Source: a virus. From it: a stretch of 22,784 nt of DNA. The notes below the pieces were generated by a model. It was not told the DNA's origin and searched no databases. It worked only from the letters and a program-made list of their open reading frames with translations. Location: the IMG/VR virus record IMGVR_UViG_3300029448_000475, positions 1 through 22,784 of that record; one strand, given 5' to 3'. Positions 6,087 to 14,255 of this stretch are shown here, piece after piece. The position numbers were made by a program, and so were the translations under genes. Positions within the stretch are counted from its first letter, which is position 1; each line of letters begins with the position of its first letter.

Positions 6087-9000
6087 CTTCTACCTTCCTT
6101 TTTAAGGCGTTCTACTTCACTGTAAGCTCGTGCAAGGTCTGCATATTGAGGCATCTCAACCAACACCTTAAAACCTTGATCTATAAATTGTTTGTTAATA
6201 CTTCTAAGCTGCGCTATTCGCGCCTTGTCTGGTAATTTTTTATATGTTTTGCTTTGCGTCACAGCTTCTAGTGTTTGCCTAAAAGTTAATGAACCAAACC
6301 CACTACGATAAACTTTCACTTTATTTTTAGCTAAACGAATGAGGTCAGACTGTGTGCCATAACTAAGGGTAATATTATTAAACTTTTCTGGATTTGTTAG
6401 AGGCCACTGATATGTCATATCGTGCAGCCGTATTAGTTCTTTTTCATAATTTTGCAGTGCATCACCATCTTTAATGCGAATACCAGTAAGTGCTGAAAAT
6501 ATTGCAGCGCCAGGACTAGTTGCAAAGCTTACGTCTTCGTCACCTACTACCTCGCCTAGTGAGTCATAAACGACTGCATTACGATCTCGCTCATCTCTAA
6601 AGAAACTATCCTTAGATTGCAGTGCATCCATTTCTTGATAAAAACTTATAAACGGATTGTACCATTCTGTTTTAGGTGTGCCGACTAAATTGTAATTAGG
6701 ACTACCGTCTGTCTTAGCATATTTATATATTCTGCGACCATCTACCTTCTGAAACTGCTGAACATCTTCCAAGGTGTAATATTCAAAATCTTCTCGTGCT
6801 TTTACCTTTGTTGGATCTGCTAAACGCTGAAACATGCGTTGCAAAGATGATAACGGATTAGGCAATCCAACAGGTGTTGAACTTTCAGCATATGATCGAG
6901 CGAGCTTTGCAGCATCGTAACCATCCATAAAAGCAACTACGTCTGCTACACCTTGCAACATAGGCAGCTCTTTATAGTACTCTAGAGTTGCAATGACACT
7001 GGCGTGAAAGTAATTCTTTTGTAACTCCGGATCTTTTGTTCTGTTAGCTCTTTGCACTGTATCAGCAGTAATAGCTAAGATGCCGCCTATTGGCTCATAT
7101 CCTGAAAAACCAACATATCTAAGCGGCCCATTAGGTCTACCAAATACATCATACAACTCGTCAACATCTTCGGGCCAGCCCTCACCTTTTATGACAAAGC
7201 TATAGGGTTGCCAGCCTGGTGGTAAGGCTTCACGTTCTTTTTGCGTTTCGGGCATACCGCCAGTAATCCGCCCATCCATAGCATACTGTGAAACTTTCCA
7301 AGTAGTAGCCATGCCTAGAGATAAACGACCAGCTGCTAATTGCTGGGCGCGTGGCCCATTTCTACCAAGCAAATCAACTGCTGATTTACTGAATGGTGTG
7401 TACTCCATCGTTCGCAAAAGTGCGTTTGTAGGAGCTGTTACAAACGGTACAATGAAACGACCTAATAGCGTTCTTTGAAATTTACCAACTACTTTTCCAA
7501 AAATACCTAAGTCACTTTGTAACGTGTCAAACTTTGCTTTTACATCTAACTCATCAGCTACGGCTCTTGTATCTAGCATAAGCATACCAGCCTCATCTAA
7601 GGCTTCTTGCTTAGATCCACCGTTTCTAATTGTATGCTGATATCTTTTGTTTAGCGCTGTGTAGAGTTCGCCACGTTGCGATATTGTTTTTGTAAACTCG
7701 TCTGCTGCCAAGAGTAAACGAAACGGTATACGGACACGTTTGCCTAACTGATCAAGTGATTTTCCAAGCATAGACTCAGCGTCTTTGAAACCTGGTTGAT
7801 ATTGATCAATGTCTAACTTGCTTGAGCCAGCCGGAAGCTCGGTACGCCATGCTATTGAGGCAGCTTTCATTGCATCACCAAAGGCATCGCTCCAACCTTT
7901 TACACGTAGCATGGCATCTTCAATGTAAATTTGATCTTCCGCTATGGGATAGCGCATTCCTAGTTGATTACGTCCAGCTCTTACAACCGAACCAAAAACG
8001 CCAGCAAAGATTTCTGTCGGCAACTGAAACAACATAAATGTCGCGTTAGAAAATATGTTTTTAAATTGTGTTGATGGTGATGATAACAATCCAGCAAGAA
8101 ATGCCTCATGCACCATTTGCTTTGTTTTTGCATAGTACCCAGCATTAGCAAAATCATTGATGGCTTTCATGCCACCTTCTTTACCTACTCGTAGCAATCG
8201 ATCTGCCAGTTGATCTGTTACATCGTCTTGACCACTATCTGCTAGTAATCGTTTTGCTTCTGCGCCAATTTGTTCAGCATTAAGCTCGCCACTTACTTCA
8301 ATTTTAAAAGACTGAAGCGCTCTTGCAGCTTCTGTTTGAGCACCTTTAAGCTGCAACTGTATGCCACTGTGAATAGCTAACTGTCTGCGAAACTTTAAAC
8401 GTATATCTGCACCAGCTCCGTTTTTTATTTGTTTTGCAAGATCTTCTAGCTTTGTTGCACTTCTTACTAAAAGCTCTCTTGCTGCCACAAACTCATCAGC
8501 TGATAAGCCACCCTCGCCAATACGCCTAGATAACAATCGATCTGTAAAACCAATTTCATCTGCTAAAATCATCATAGCGTCTTGCTTAGTCTTATTGTTT
8601 GGTATTTTGCCTCTTGTGCGAGCGACTGTTTCATCTGAGTAAATTTCACCCACAGCCGTAATCATGGCTTTTACGTCATCTGCTGTATCTACGTAATCAA
8701 AGTTAAAATCACCGCCATCTTTGAGCGATTGTATGTTTTGATCTTTTTGTGATGTCCGTAGCAATACCTCGTCTGCAATAGTTTCATCTATAACAGCAGT
8801 TTCTGGTTTAAAACCACGCTTGTCAGCTTGTAGCGCTTGCTGGGCTTGCTTGTTTACATCAATAGCTAAGTCTTCTGCAGATTGCTCATTCAGTGCGCTT
8901 TGTGCGTCTTTTAAAACTTCGGTGGGTGCTTCTTCCCCAATGCCAAAAGTTGACAATCCTCGATCTTGAAATTTCTCAACGCCCTCTGCGCTAAGTATTT

Positions 9001-9331
9001 GTGGTGCAAGCTCTCGCTTAGTCGCTGCTTCAGAATACATACCAGGTTGATCAACTAAACCACGCTCTTGCGGTGTTGGTACTCGCGGAGCTACACCTAC
9101 TGGGCTTTGCTTTGTGCCAAGACCACTTGCTGCACTTGGCTTAGAAACGCTGCTATCTACGCTATCAATAATTTTAATAACTGGCGCAAAAAGCTCCATC
9201 ACAGCGCTGCCTTTGCCAGCAACTTGCACACCTTGCGCTGGATCTGTTGCAAACTCTGTAGGCGAGCCAGCAGCATTTATCTCTGCACGTTGTGTTTGCT
9301 CTTCAGCTAGATCTTGTGGATTTACTGCCAT
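6083..9331 (-). CDS. large internal virion (ejection) protein
   Basis: A 1082-residue protein, the largest in the window. Its place between the other internal proteins and the fibre gene corresponds to T7 gp16, the protein ejected first into the host envelope. Residues 1-200 are disordered-looking and rich in Ala, Glu and Gln. Residues 200-400 are charged helices. A hydrophobic stretch lies at about 429-450, right after AGLLSSPSTQFKNIFSNAT, an SPxTxxKN signature seen in large phage ejection or polyvalent proteins as far as I recall. Further mildly hydrophobic segments occur at about 620-640 and 665-683. No lytic transglycosylase or peptidase motif is recognisable at the N-terminus, unlike T7 gp16. 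GAGG lies five bases before the ATG. An intrinsic terminator sits 13 bases upstream of the start. The stop overlaps the fibre start. Confidence 0.75.
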   Translation of the reverse strand: MAVNPQDLAEEQTQRAEINAAGSPTEFATDPAQGVQVAGKGSAVMELFAPVIKIIDSVDSSVSKPSAASGLGTKQSPVGVAPRVPTPQERGLVDQPGMYSEAATKRELAPQILSAEGVEKFQDRGLSTFGIGEEAPTEVLKDAQSALNEQSAEDLAIDVNKQAQQALQADKRGFKPETAVIDETIADEVLLRTSQKDQNIQSLKDGGDFNFDYVDTADDVKAMITAVGEIYSDETVARTRGKIPNNKTKQDAMMILADEIGFTDRLLSRRIGEGGLSADEFVAARELLVRSATKLEDLAKQIKNGAGADIRLKFRRQLAIHSGIQLQLKGAQTEAARALQSFKIEVSGELNAEQIGAEAKRLLADSGQDDVTDQLADRLLRVGKEGGMKAINDFANAGYYAKTKQMVHEAFLAGLLSSPSTQFKNIFSNATFMLFQLPTEIFAGVFGSVVRAGRNQLGMRYPIAEDQIYIEDAMLRVKGWSDAFGDAMKAASIAWRTELPAGSSKLDIDQYQPGFKDAESMLGKSLDQLGKRVRIPFRLLLAADEFTKTISQRGELYTALNKRYQHTIRNGGSKQEALDEAGMLMLDTRAVADELDVKAKFDTLQSDLGIFGKVVGKFQRTLLGRFIVPFVTAPTNALLRTMEYTPFSKSAVDLLGRNGPRAQQLAAGRLSLGMATTWKVSQYAMDGRITGGMPETQKEREALPPGWQPYSFVIKGEGWPEDVDELYDVFGRPNGPLRYVGFSGYEPIGGILAITADTVQRANRTKDPELQKNYFHASVIATLEYYKELPMLQGVADVVAFMDGYDAAKLARSYAESSTPVGLPNPLSSLQRMFQRLADPTKVKAREDFEYYTLEDVQQFQKVDGRRIYKYAKTDGSPNYNLVGTPKTEWYNPFISFYQEMDALQSKDSFFRDERDRNAVVYDSLGEVVGDEDVSFATSPGAAIFSALTGIRIKDGDALQNYEKELIRLHDMTYQWPLTNPEKFNNITLSYGTQSDLIRLAKNKVKVYRSGFGSLTFRQTLEAVTQSKTYKKLPDKARIAQLRSINKQFIDQGFKVLVEMPQYADLARAYSEVERLKKEGRR

Positions 9332-9343
9332 GATGCCTCACGC

Positions 9344-9368
9344 AAAAAAGGCCGCCAAAGCGACCTAT
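9344..9368 (-). terminator. intrinsic terminator upstream of the large ejection protein gene
   Basis: On the minus strand GGTCGC-TTTG-GCGGCC forms a six-pair stem (one G-T pair) with a four-base loop, extended by an A-T pair at the base, followed by TTTTTT (9349-9344). The hairpin ends 13 bases before the start codon at 9331, and its poly-T tail runs almost to the ribosome site (GTGAGG). No promoter fits between the T-run and the start, so the gene must be served by read-through. Confidence 0.82.
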
Positions 9369-9393
9369 AAGTAGTTAAAAATTTTAATTAGAT

Positions 9394-9579
9394 TTATTTA
9401 ATTCTAAATTGCTCTGGTAGCCCAGCTTCTTCTTCCGCGCCTAGCTCTTTGGGCATATCACCCATAAAAGCGAGTTCAAGATATTGTTCGCGTGTCATAG
9501 GTAAATTTAAACGTTGCATTAGTGCCAATACGCCATCTTCATTCCCAGGTTGGGGCGTTAACTCCGTTTGCTCGTTCAT
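9394..9579 (-). CDS. 61-residue acidic protein, unknown
   Basis: A small soluble acidic protein without cysteines. Its core is LNLPMTREQYLELAFMGDMP followed by KELGAEEEAGLPEQF, probably two or three helices. From memory, short phage proteins with a MTRExYLELAyxGdxPxEL pattern and a closing EEEAxLP occur next to internal virion genes in marine and rhizobial phages, with no known function. The first 41 bases lie inside the end of the 781-residue gene in another frame. A strong GAGGAG upstream of the ATG within that gene argues that the overlap is real and fixes this start. The gene is followed by a terminator. Confidence 0.78.
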   Translation of the reverse strand: MNEQTELTPQPGNEDGVLALMQRLNLPMTREQYLELAFMGDMPKELGAEEEAGLPEQFRIK

Positions 9580-11884
9580 TTACCAATCTCCTCGTTTCAT
9601 CTAACTCTATATCACCATTTTTATAACTTTGCCAGATCGCGTCTATATCAGCAACATTTTTTGCACTTGCTTTAAATTTGTCAGGAAACAAACCTCGAAC
9701 AGCTTCCCATGTTATAGATTGCATTTGCCTTGGTAAAATTTCACGTTCAGCAGCAGCTCGTCTATAAGCTTCAGCATATAATCCATAATTACCTGACACG
9801 CCAGTTTTTGCAGATCCTTTTGTTGTTCCCCTACCTTTTATAGCCTGGTTTTTAAAATTATGATCAACCTCTAACGAGTTGCCAGATAACGGCCTTAGAA
9901 GCCCAGCCGCTACCGCATGTGTATCTATTGTTACATCACCAAACGATGAATTAGGATCATAGATGTTATTATAAAAATTTCTTACTTTATGTCGCTCACC
10001 CATAAGTCTTGATATTGTATTAACATCACCAGCTGCATCAATTGAGGCAACTGCCTTCCCTATTTCATTTAATGATCCCCAAGCAGCTTTACTAGGTGTT
10101 CCATCTGCATTTGTTGCAACCTCTAGAAACTCACCTTCTGGACTTACAATTTTATAATCTGGTTTGTTATAGGTTTGATCATACAACCTTACAAACATAG
10201 CTCGTAATGTTGCTTGCACAGCTGGGTTTTCATCTACGATTTCCGCATATGATTTATTTTTTATTGCATCCAAAATTGGTTTATATTTTGGTTTGTTTAA
10301 TGATGGCAAATTAACAAACGTTTTTTCCATTTGTTTTGTAAATTTAAAATCTTTTTGTTTTGTAGCAACTTCAAGTGTTCGCTGTGCTAGACTTACATTT
10401 TGATACCAATCTTTTTGCGGAGACAAACCAGCTAATACACCAGCTATAGAGGTGTCAGACACATCATATTCTTTTGACCATCGATCAGTTATTGCTCTTG
10501 CACCATCGTACCACTTTCGGCTTCTTACTCGTGTGGCTTCTGGCACTTCATCATGCAAATATAACAGATTATTTTTTACATGCTCAATAAAACGCTCACT
10601 TGTTGCGTCTATTGTTTCTTCGTCCACAGAACGCATGTTTGGATAGTCTTTTGTAATGCTAACGTTAAAATCAAAAAGCTTTGGATCTTTTTTCATTTCT
10701 TCTAATCCAATGATTAACTCACCAGACATAGGATCTTCGTCTATTTGTTTAGCAGTAGGTAATCGTGTTGATATACGTCCAGGCAAATTATTACCTGTTG
10801 TAAGTTGTGTTTGTTGCCCAACGTTACCTAGATTACTACCCACAGTCGGCATTTCACCAGGCTGGTTAAGTCGTTCACCAACGTTAGACAGACCAGCTCT
10901 TAGTGTCGGAATGCTTTTCTTAATTGCTTTGCCGACAAACATACCAACGCCAGTGGCCTCTGCTAAACCAGCCAGTATAAGCAATGCACCCAAAGATCGA
11001 TCAACACCGCCACTTGTGCGACCCTGTTTGAACAATCTTGCACCCTCTTGGATATCCATAACGCCAGCAGTTACAAAATCACCCACACCAATGCCTAGTG
11101 AATTAGGGCTACCGAAAAACATGTCTGACAAAACGCTAGACTCATTTTTAAGGCGTGGCGTTTCTGTTTCTAACTCTTTTTGTATTTGCGCTGCTGTAAA
11201 GCCTTGCGCTTTCAAATCTTCAACAAAACTTTCTTCTGCTAATCTTAGAAGGAACTGGCTTAATTCTAATCTACCATTTTCTCTTATTGTTGGATCATAC
11301 TCGCCAATGACAGATCCACCGTTTCTAATAGTCTCTTCTATTTCGTCTGTTGATAGCGGCTCCGTTCTTATCTCTTCATTAGGCATGTTGTCTTGCGCTT
11401 GATTGCCAAACACCGCATTTGTTACTTCTGGAGAATATCCAGCCGCCAACAAATCTTGCGCTGTCGGATTGCCAAGAGAAGTGGCGTAAGCTCTTGCGTC
11501 CTCAATGCGTGTTTGCTCTGAAACAACCGGAGCTGCTTCTGCTTGTTCTGGCTCGCCCATTGATGGGCTTGTGCTCATAACATCTGGCTGTGGCTCTGGA
11601 TCTGGATAATACCGCTGATACTCTGGCGTTTCTCTGCCATACTCTTTGCCGTTAAGCAAAATAGACCCTGGCCTGGTAATTGTAACATCTAGCGTTTCTT
11701 CACCGATTTTGACGTACCCACCGCTAGACATTTCGGTAAGAATATCATGCGTACCAGTTTCTGGATTAAACACACTTTTTTTGTTTTTAAGTGTTTTAAG
11801 ATCTAGACCAGCCTGTTTAATACGTGCAGCTGCATTATACTTTTCAACTTCATCGTCTGTAAAATTACCAAGTAAATCACTCAT
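9539..11884 (-). CDS. 781-residue ejection-cluster protein with HhH-GPD glycosylase-like C-terminal domain
   Basis: Residues 1-260 are mostly polar, with a Pro/Glu-rich stretch at 86-125. A hydrophobic Gly/Ala segment lies at about 298-318. Residues about 400-740 form a distinct domain containing KWYDGARA (457), AGVLAGLSPQKDWYQNV (481-497), LMGERHKVRNFY (627-638), VTIDTHAVAAGLL (651-663) and QSITWEAVR (722-730). The second, third and fourth motifs match the order and local spacing of endonuclease III: LSAQxxDxxVN, LPGVGRK (catalytic Lys) and VDTH (catalytic Asp). Candidate catalytic residues are Lys633 and Asp654. There are no cysteines, so no iron-sulfur cluster. The domain also resembles an uncharacterised phage and actinobacterial family that I recall as DUF7178. 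Position suggests a virion internal protein, but this is inferred. The start overlaps the upstream gene by eight bases. Confidence 0.75.
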   Translation of the reverse strand: MSDLLGNFTDDEVEKYNAAARIKQAGLDLKTLKNKKSVFNPETGTHDILTEMSSGGYVKIGEETLDVTITRPGSILLNGKEYGRETPEYQRYYPDPEPQPDVMSTSPSMGEPEQAEAAPVVSEQTRIEDARAYATSLGNPTAQDLLAAGYSPEVTNAVFGNQAQDNMPNEEIRTEPLSTDEIEETIRNGGSVIGEYDPTIRENGRLELSQFLLRLAEESFVEDLKAQGFTAAQIQKELETETPRLKNESSVLSDMFFGSPNSLGIGVGDFVTAGVMDIQEGARLFKQGRTSGGVDRSLGALLILAGLAEATGVGMFVGKAIKKSIPTLRAGLSNVGERLNQPGEMPTVGSNLGNVGQQTQLTTGNNLPGRISTRLPTAKQIDEDPMSGELIIGLEEMKKDPKLFDFNVSITKDYPNMRSVDEETIDATSERFIEHVKNNLLYLHDEVPEATRVRSRKWYDGARAITDRWSKEYDVSDTSIAGVLAGLSPQKDWYQNVSLAQRTLEVATKQKDFKFTKQMEKTFVNLPSLNKPKYKPILDAIKNKSYAEIVDENPAVQATLRAMFVRLYDQTYNKPDYKIVSPEGEFLEVATNADGTPSKAAWGSLNEIGKAVASIDAAGDVNTISRLMGERHKVRNFYNNIYDPNSSFGDVTIDTHAVAAGLLRPLSGNSLEVDHNFKNQAIKGRGTTKGSAKTGVSGNYGLYAEAYRRAAAEREILPRQMQSITWEAVRGLFPDKFKASAKNVADIDAIWQSYKNGDIELDETRRLVNERANGVNAPTWE

Positions 11885-13661
11885 TGAACAATCCAGCTCC
11901 GCTAAAACGAGATTTTATTGCGCCCATATATACCGCTAGACCGTCTTCATATTTTTTTTGCTCTTTTTTATCTAAACTGGAAAACCACTTTTGTACGCTG
12001 CCAATTGGATCTTTTGAATCAATTTTAAAGCCTTGCGTAAAATCATCAATTTGTTGTTCTAAATATTCGTTATATTCTATTCTTAGTGCAGCTGTGTAAG
12101 CGACGTTAAACTGGTCAATTTGCTTTTTAGCAAACGCAAACATTTCTTCTCTGGTCATAGGGTTTTGGGCAATTTGTCTTTTACTTGTTTCTCTTAATAA
12201 TTCTCTAGATGCTTTTTCAAATGCTGCTTTAGATGCTTTCGCTAAATTATCGTCATTCCCAATTGCTTGCATTTCGTTATATCTAAAAGCTAACTTAATA
12301 TCGTTTGTTGCTTCACCTAATGCCTCATCACTTTCGGACTGCATTAGTTGCACTAAGTCTCTGTGCTGTGAGGGTTCTAGCAGTGGGCGGCTATTGTTGA
12401 GCTCTGAAGTTGTAAGCATTCCGGCTTGTGCCGTTGCATACAGTCGGCTGTATTCTGCTGCGTTGCCTTGACCAGGCGTAGCAAAGAAAACGTTTGTATT
12501 TACATCTAGTTCTTTTGCCAGCTGATCTTGTTGCTCTCTGTTTAGCCAAAACTGACCTTTTGCACCTAACTGATCATTAATAAAACTTTTTACTTCTAAA
12601 CCAGCAGCACCCTCTGGATACTGGTCTTCAAACTTAGCTAGGTCTGATGCATTTAATATTTGTGCCATTATCTCTTTTGTAACAGGCTCGCCATTATGCA
12701 CACCAAGCGCAAAGTTATATGCTTTTGTGTTCAGCCTGTTTTGTGTTTCTAGCACTTCGTCTTCTAGCGTTTCTTGCAGATTAAAAAACTTTGTTGCGAC
12801 TGCTATTGTATCTTGTAAAATTTGGTTTGCTTCTTCGGGCGGTATGGCTTGCAGCACGTTAATAACATGCGTAGGAATAGCGCCACTTACTTGCATTTCT
12901 TCAGCAGTTATTTCACCCCTTCGCACTCTTTCTATTTCAATAAAGGCATCGTAGAGCTGAGATGCTGTATCAATGCTAGATCCGGCATAGGCTGGCATCA
13001 GTCGCTTTGCTGCTTTTAGTAAAACGCGCTCGCTTACAGATTTACCATCAAGCTGCACAATGTTTGGATTTGCACCGCCATGCTCAACTGCCTGATTATA
13101 AGTGACCTCTAGCTGCGTTAGTTCCATAGCAACTTCGTCACTTGTGAAATCTAAGTCTGGTTTTGCAAGCATATTTACAACTTGCGCTTCTCTTGCGTCC
13201 AACGCTGCTTGTCTGCGCTTTTCTATCTTTAGATCAACAACTTCTTTTAATCTAAATCGTATTGGTATTTCTGCTTGCTTGAAGCTATTGTCAAAATCAG
13301 CAAGGGCATATTTGTTTTGCCCTACTGTTTTACGCAAGCTTTCTTGTATTTCCTTGACGCCTTGCTCATATTTAAGCTCGCCATCAAATATATTACCTAT
13401 GTCACGACTTTCGCTTAGAGTGCTTGATAACTCCATCAGCTTTTCTTTTGCAGCAAAAATAGCTTCGTTTTTCTGCGTTTCCACGAGCATCTTATAACGC
13501 ATGTTTGTATATTCAGTGGCTTCGTTTAATGCCGTTGTCAGCACAGCTCCTTTTTGTAGCTCCGCATTGATAAACGGTGTAGGGTTCATCCGAGCTGTAA
13601 TACGCGCACCTGGTGCTCTATTACTTAGTTCCGACTGTGCTCTGTAAACTGGTATTCTCAT
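11877..13661 (-). CDS. 594-residue helical internal virion protein, gp15-like by position
   Basis: No cysteines, transmembrane segments or enzymatic motifs are evident. After a basic N-terminus (MRIPVYRAQSELSNRAPGAR) the protein is almost all charged and amphipathic helix, with many Glu/Gln/Lys/Ala stretches, as in the middle ejection proteins of podoviruses. T7 gp15 (747 residues) holds the same position between gp14 and gp16 and forms part of the periplasmic ejection tunnel. Sequence homology cannot be judged by eye, so the assignment is by order and composition. AAAGG lies about eleven bases upstream of the ATG. An internal Met at residue 26 is an alternative start but lacks a better ribosome site. 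The end overlaps the next gene by eight bases. Confidence 0.7.
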   Translation of the reverse strand: MRIPVYRAQSELSNRAPGARITARMNPTPFINAELQKGAVLTTALNEATEYTNMRYKMLVETQKNEAIFAAKEKLMELSSTLSESRDIGNIFDGELKYEQGVKEIQESLRKTVGQNKYALADFDNSFKQAEIPIRFRLKEVVDLKIEKRRQAALDAREAQVVNMLAKPDLDFTSDEVAMELTQLEVTYNQAVEHGGANPNIVQLDGKSVSERVLLKAAKRLMPAYAGSSIDTASQLYDAFIEIERVRRGEITAEEMQVSGAIPTHVINVLQAIPPEEANQILQDTIAVATKFFNLQETLEDEVLETQNRLNTKAYNFALGVHNGEPVTKEIMAQILNASDLAKFEDQYPEGAAGLEVKSFINDQLGAKGQFWLNREQQDQLAKELDVNTNVFFATPGQGNAAEYSRLYATAQAGMLTTSELNNSRPLLEPSQHRDLVQLMQSESDEALGEATNDIKLAFRYNEMQAIGNDDNLAKASKAAFEKASRELLRETSKRQIAQNPMTREEMFAFAKKQIDQFNVAYTAALRIEYNEYLEQQIDDFTQGFKIDSKDPIGSVQKWFSSLDKKEQKKYEDGLAVYMGAIKSRFSGAGLFNE

Positions 13662-13678
13662 CTATCAGCTAACCTTTA

Positions 13679-14245
13679 TTAAAACGGTCTTGGCAAACCA
13701 AGTGTGCCAGTGCCTGACCCACCACCAAACATATTATTGCTGTAGCCAAATCGTGCAGCACTACCCAAACTACTAATGAAACTTGCCGTACCTTGTGCTC
13801 TAATTCCGGCTGCTTGAGCACCACCTTCCATGCGAGAGAGTTCTGCGCTCAGTCGTGCGTTTTCTTGCTGATCATTAATCTGCATGTTTGTGACCGCGTT
13901 ATTAAAATCACTGACCGCCATGTCATACTCAAACTCTCTGGCGTTTTGCCGTAGAACACGCATGGGCGTACCTTGTGATATTTCAATACCGCTGGCTGCA
14001 TAGTTTGCTATGACAGAGCCTTGTGCTTCAGCAAAACGAAAACGATCTACACGTTCTTGCAACACCGCATTGCGATTGATGATTTCGCGTTGCTTTTCTA
14101 ACAGATCTACATCACGCTCAATAAGCTTTGCGTTAAACTCACCCACTCGCTTGGCTGCGGCTGCTGCTTGATTTGACGCTCGCTTCTGTGACGCACCGCC
14201 AAGAATGGATAGACCTAACGTTGCAATTTCAAAAAAACCAGCCAT
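13679..14245 (-). CDS. 188-residue internal virion protein, gp14-like
   Basis: A short hydrophobic N-terminus (FFEIATLGLSILGGASQ) leads into an Ala/Gln-rich helix (ASNQAAAAAKRVGEFNAKLI) and a long charged helical region. Then comes ANYAASGIEISQGTPMRVLR, a pattern frequent in podovirus internal proteins of the gp14 class, another helical region, and a Gly-rich end (NNMFGGGSGTGTLG). The length is close to T7 gp14 (196 residues), and the position directly after tubular protein B is right for it. In T7 this protein is ejected to form an outer-membrane pore. A ribosome site AGGTG precedes the start, ten bases after the previous stop. Confidence 0.8.
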   Translation of the reverse strand: MAGFFEIATLGLSILGGASQKRASNQAAAAAKRVGEFNAKLIERDVDLLEKQREIINRNAVLQERVDRFRFAEAQGSVIANYAASGIEISQGTPMRVLRQNAREFEYDMAVSDFNNAVTNMQINDQQENARLSAELSRMEGGAQAAGIRAQGTASFISSLGSAARFGYSNNMFGGGSGTGTLGLPRPF

Positions 14246-14255
14246 TCAACACCTA

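Noticed and set aside
10656-11402. Plus-strand 248-residue ORF, the longest on that strand
   Set aside because: It lies wholly opposite the well-supported 781-residue gene. Its Pro/Ser/Leu-rich composition is what the complement of this coding sequence gives, and no protein family pattern is seen.
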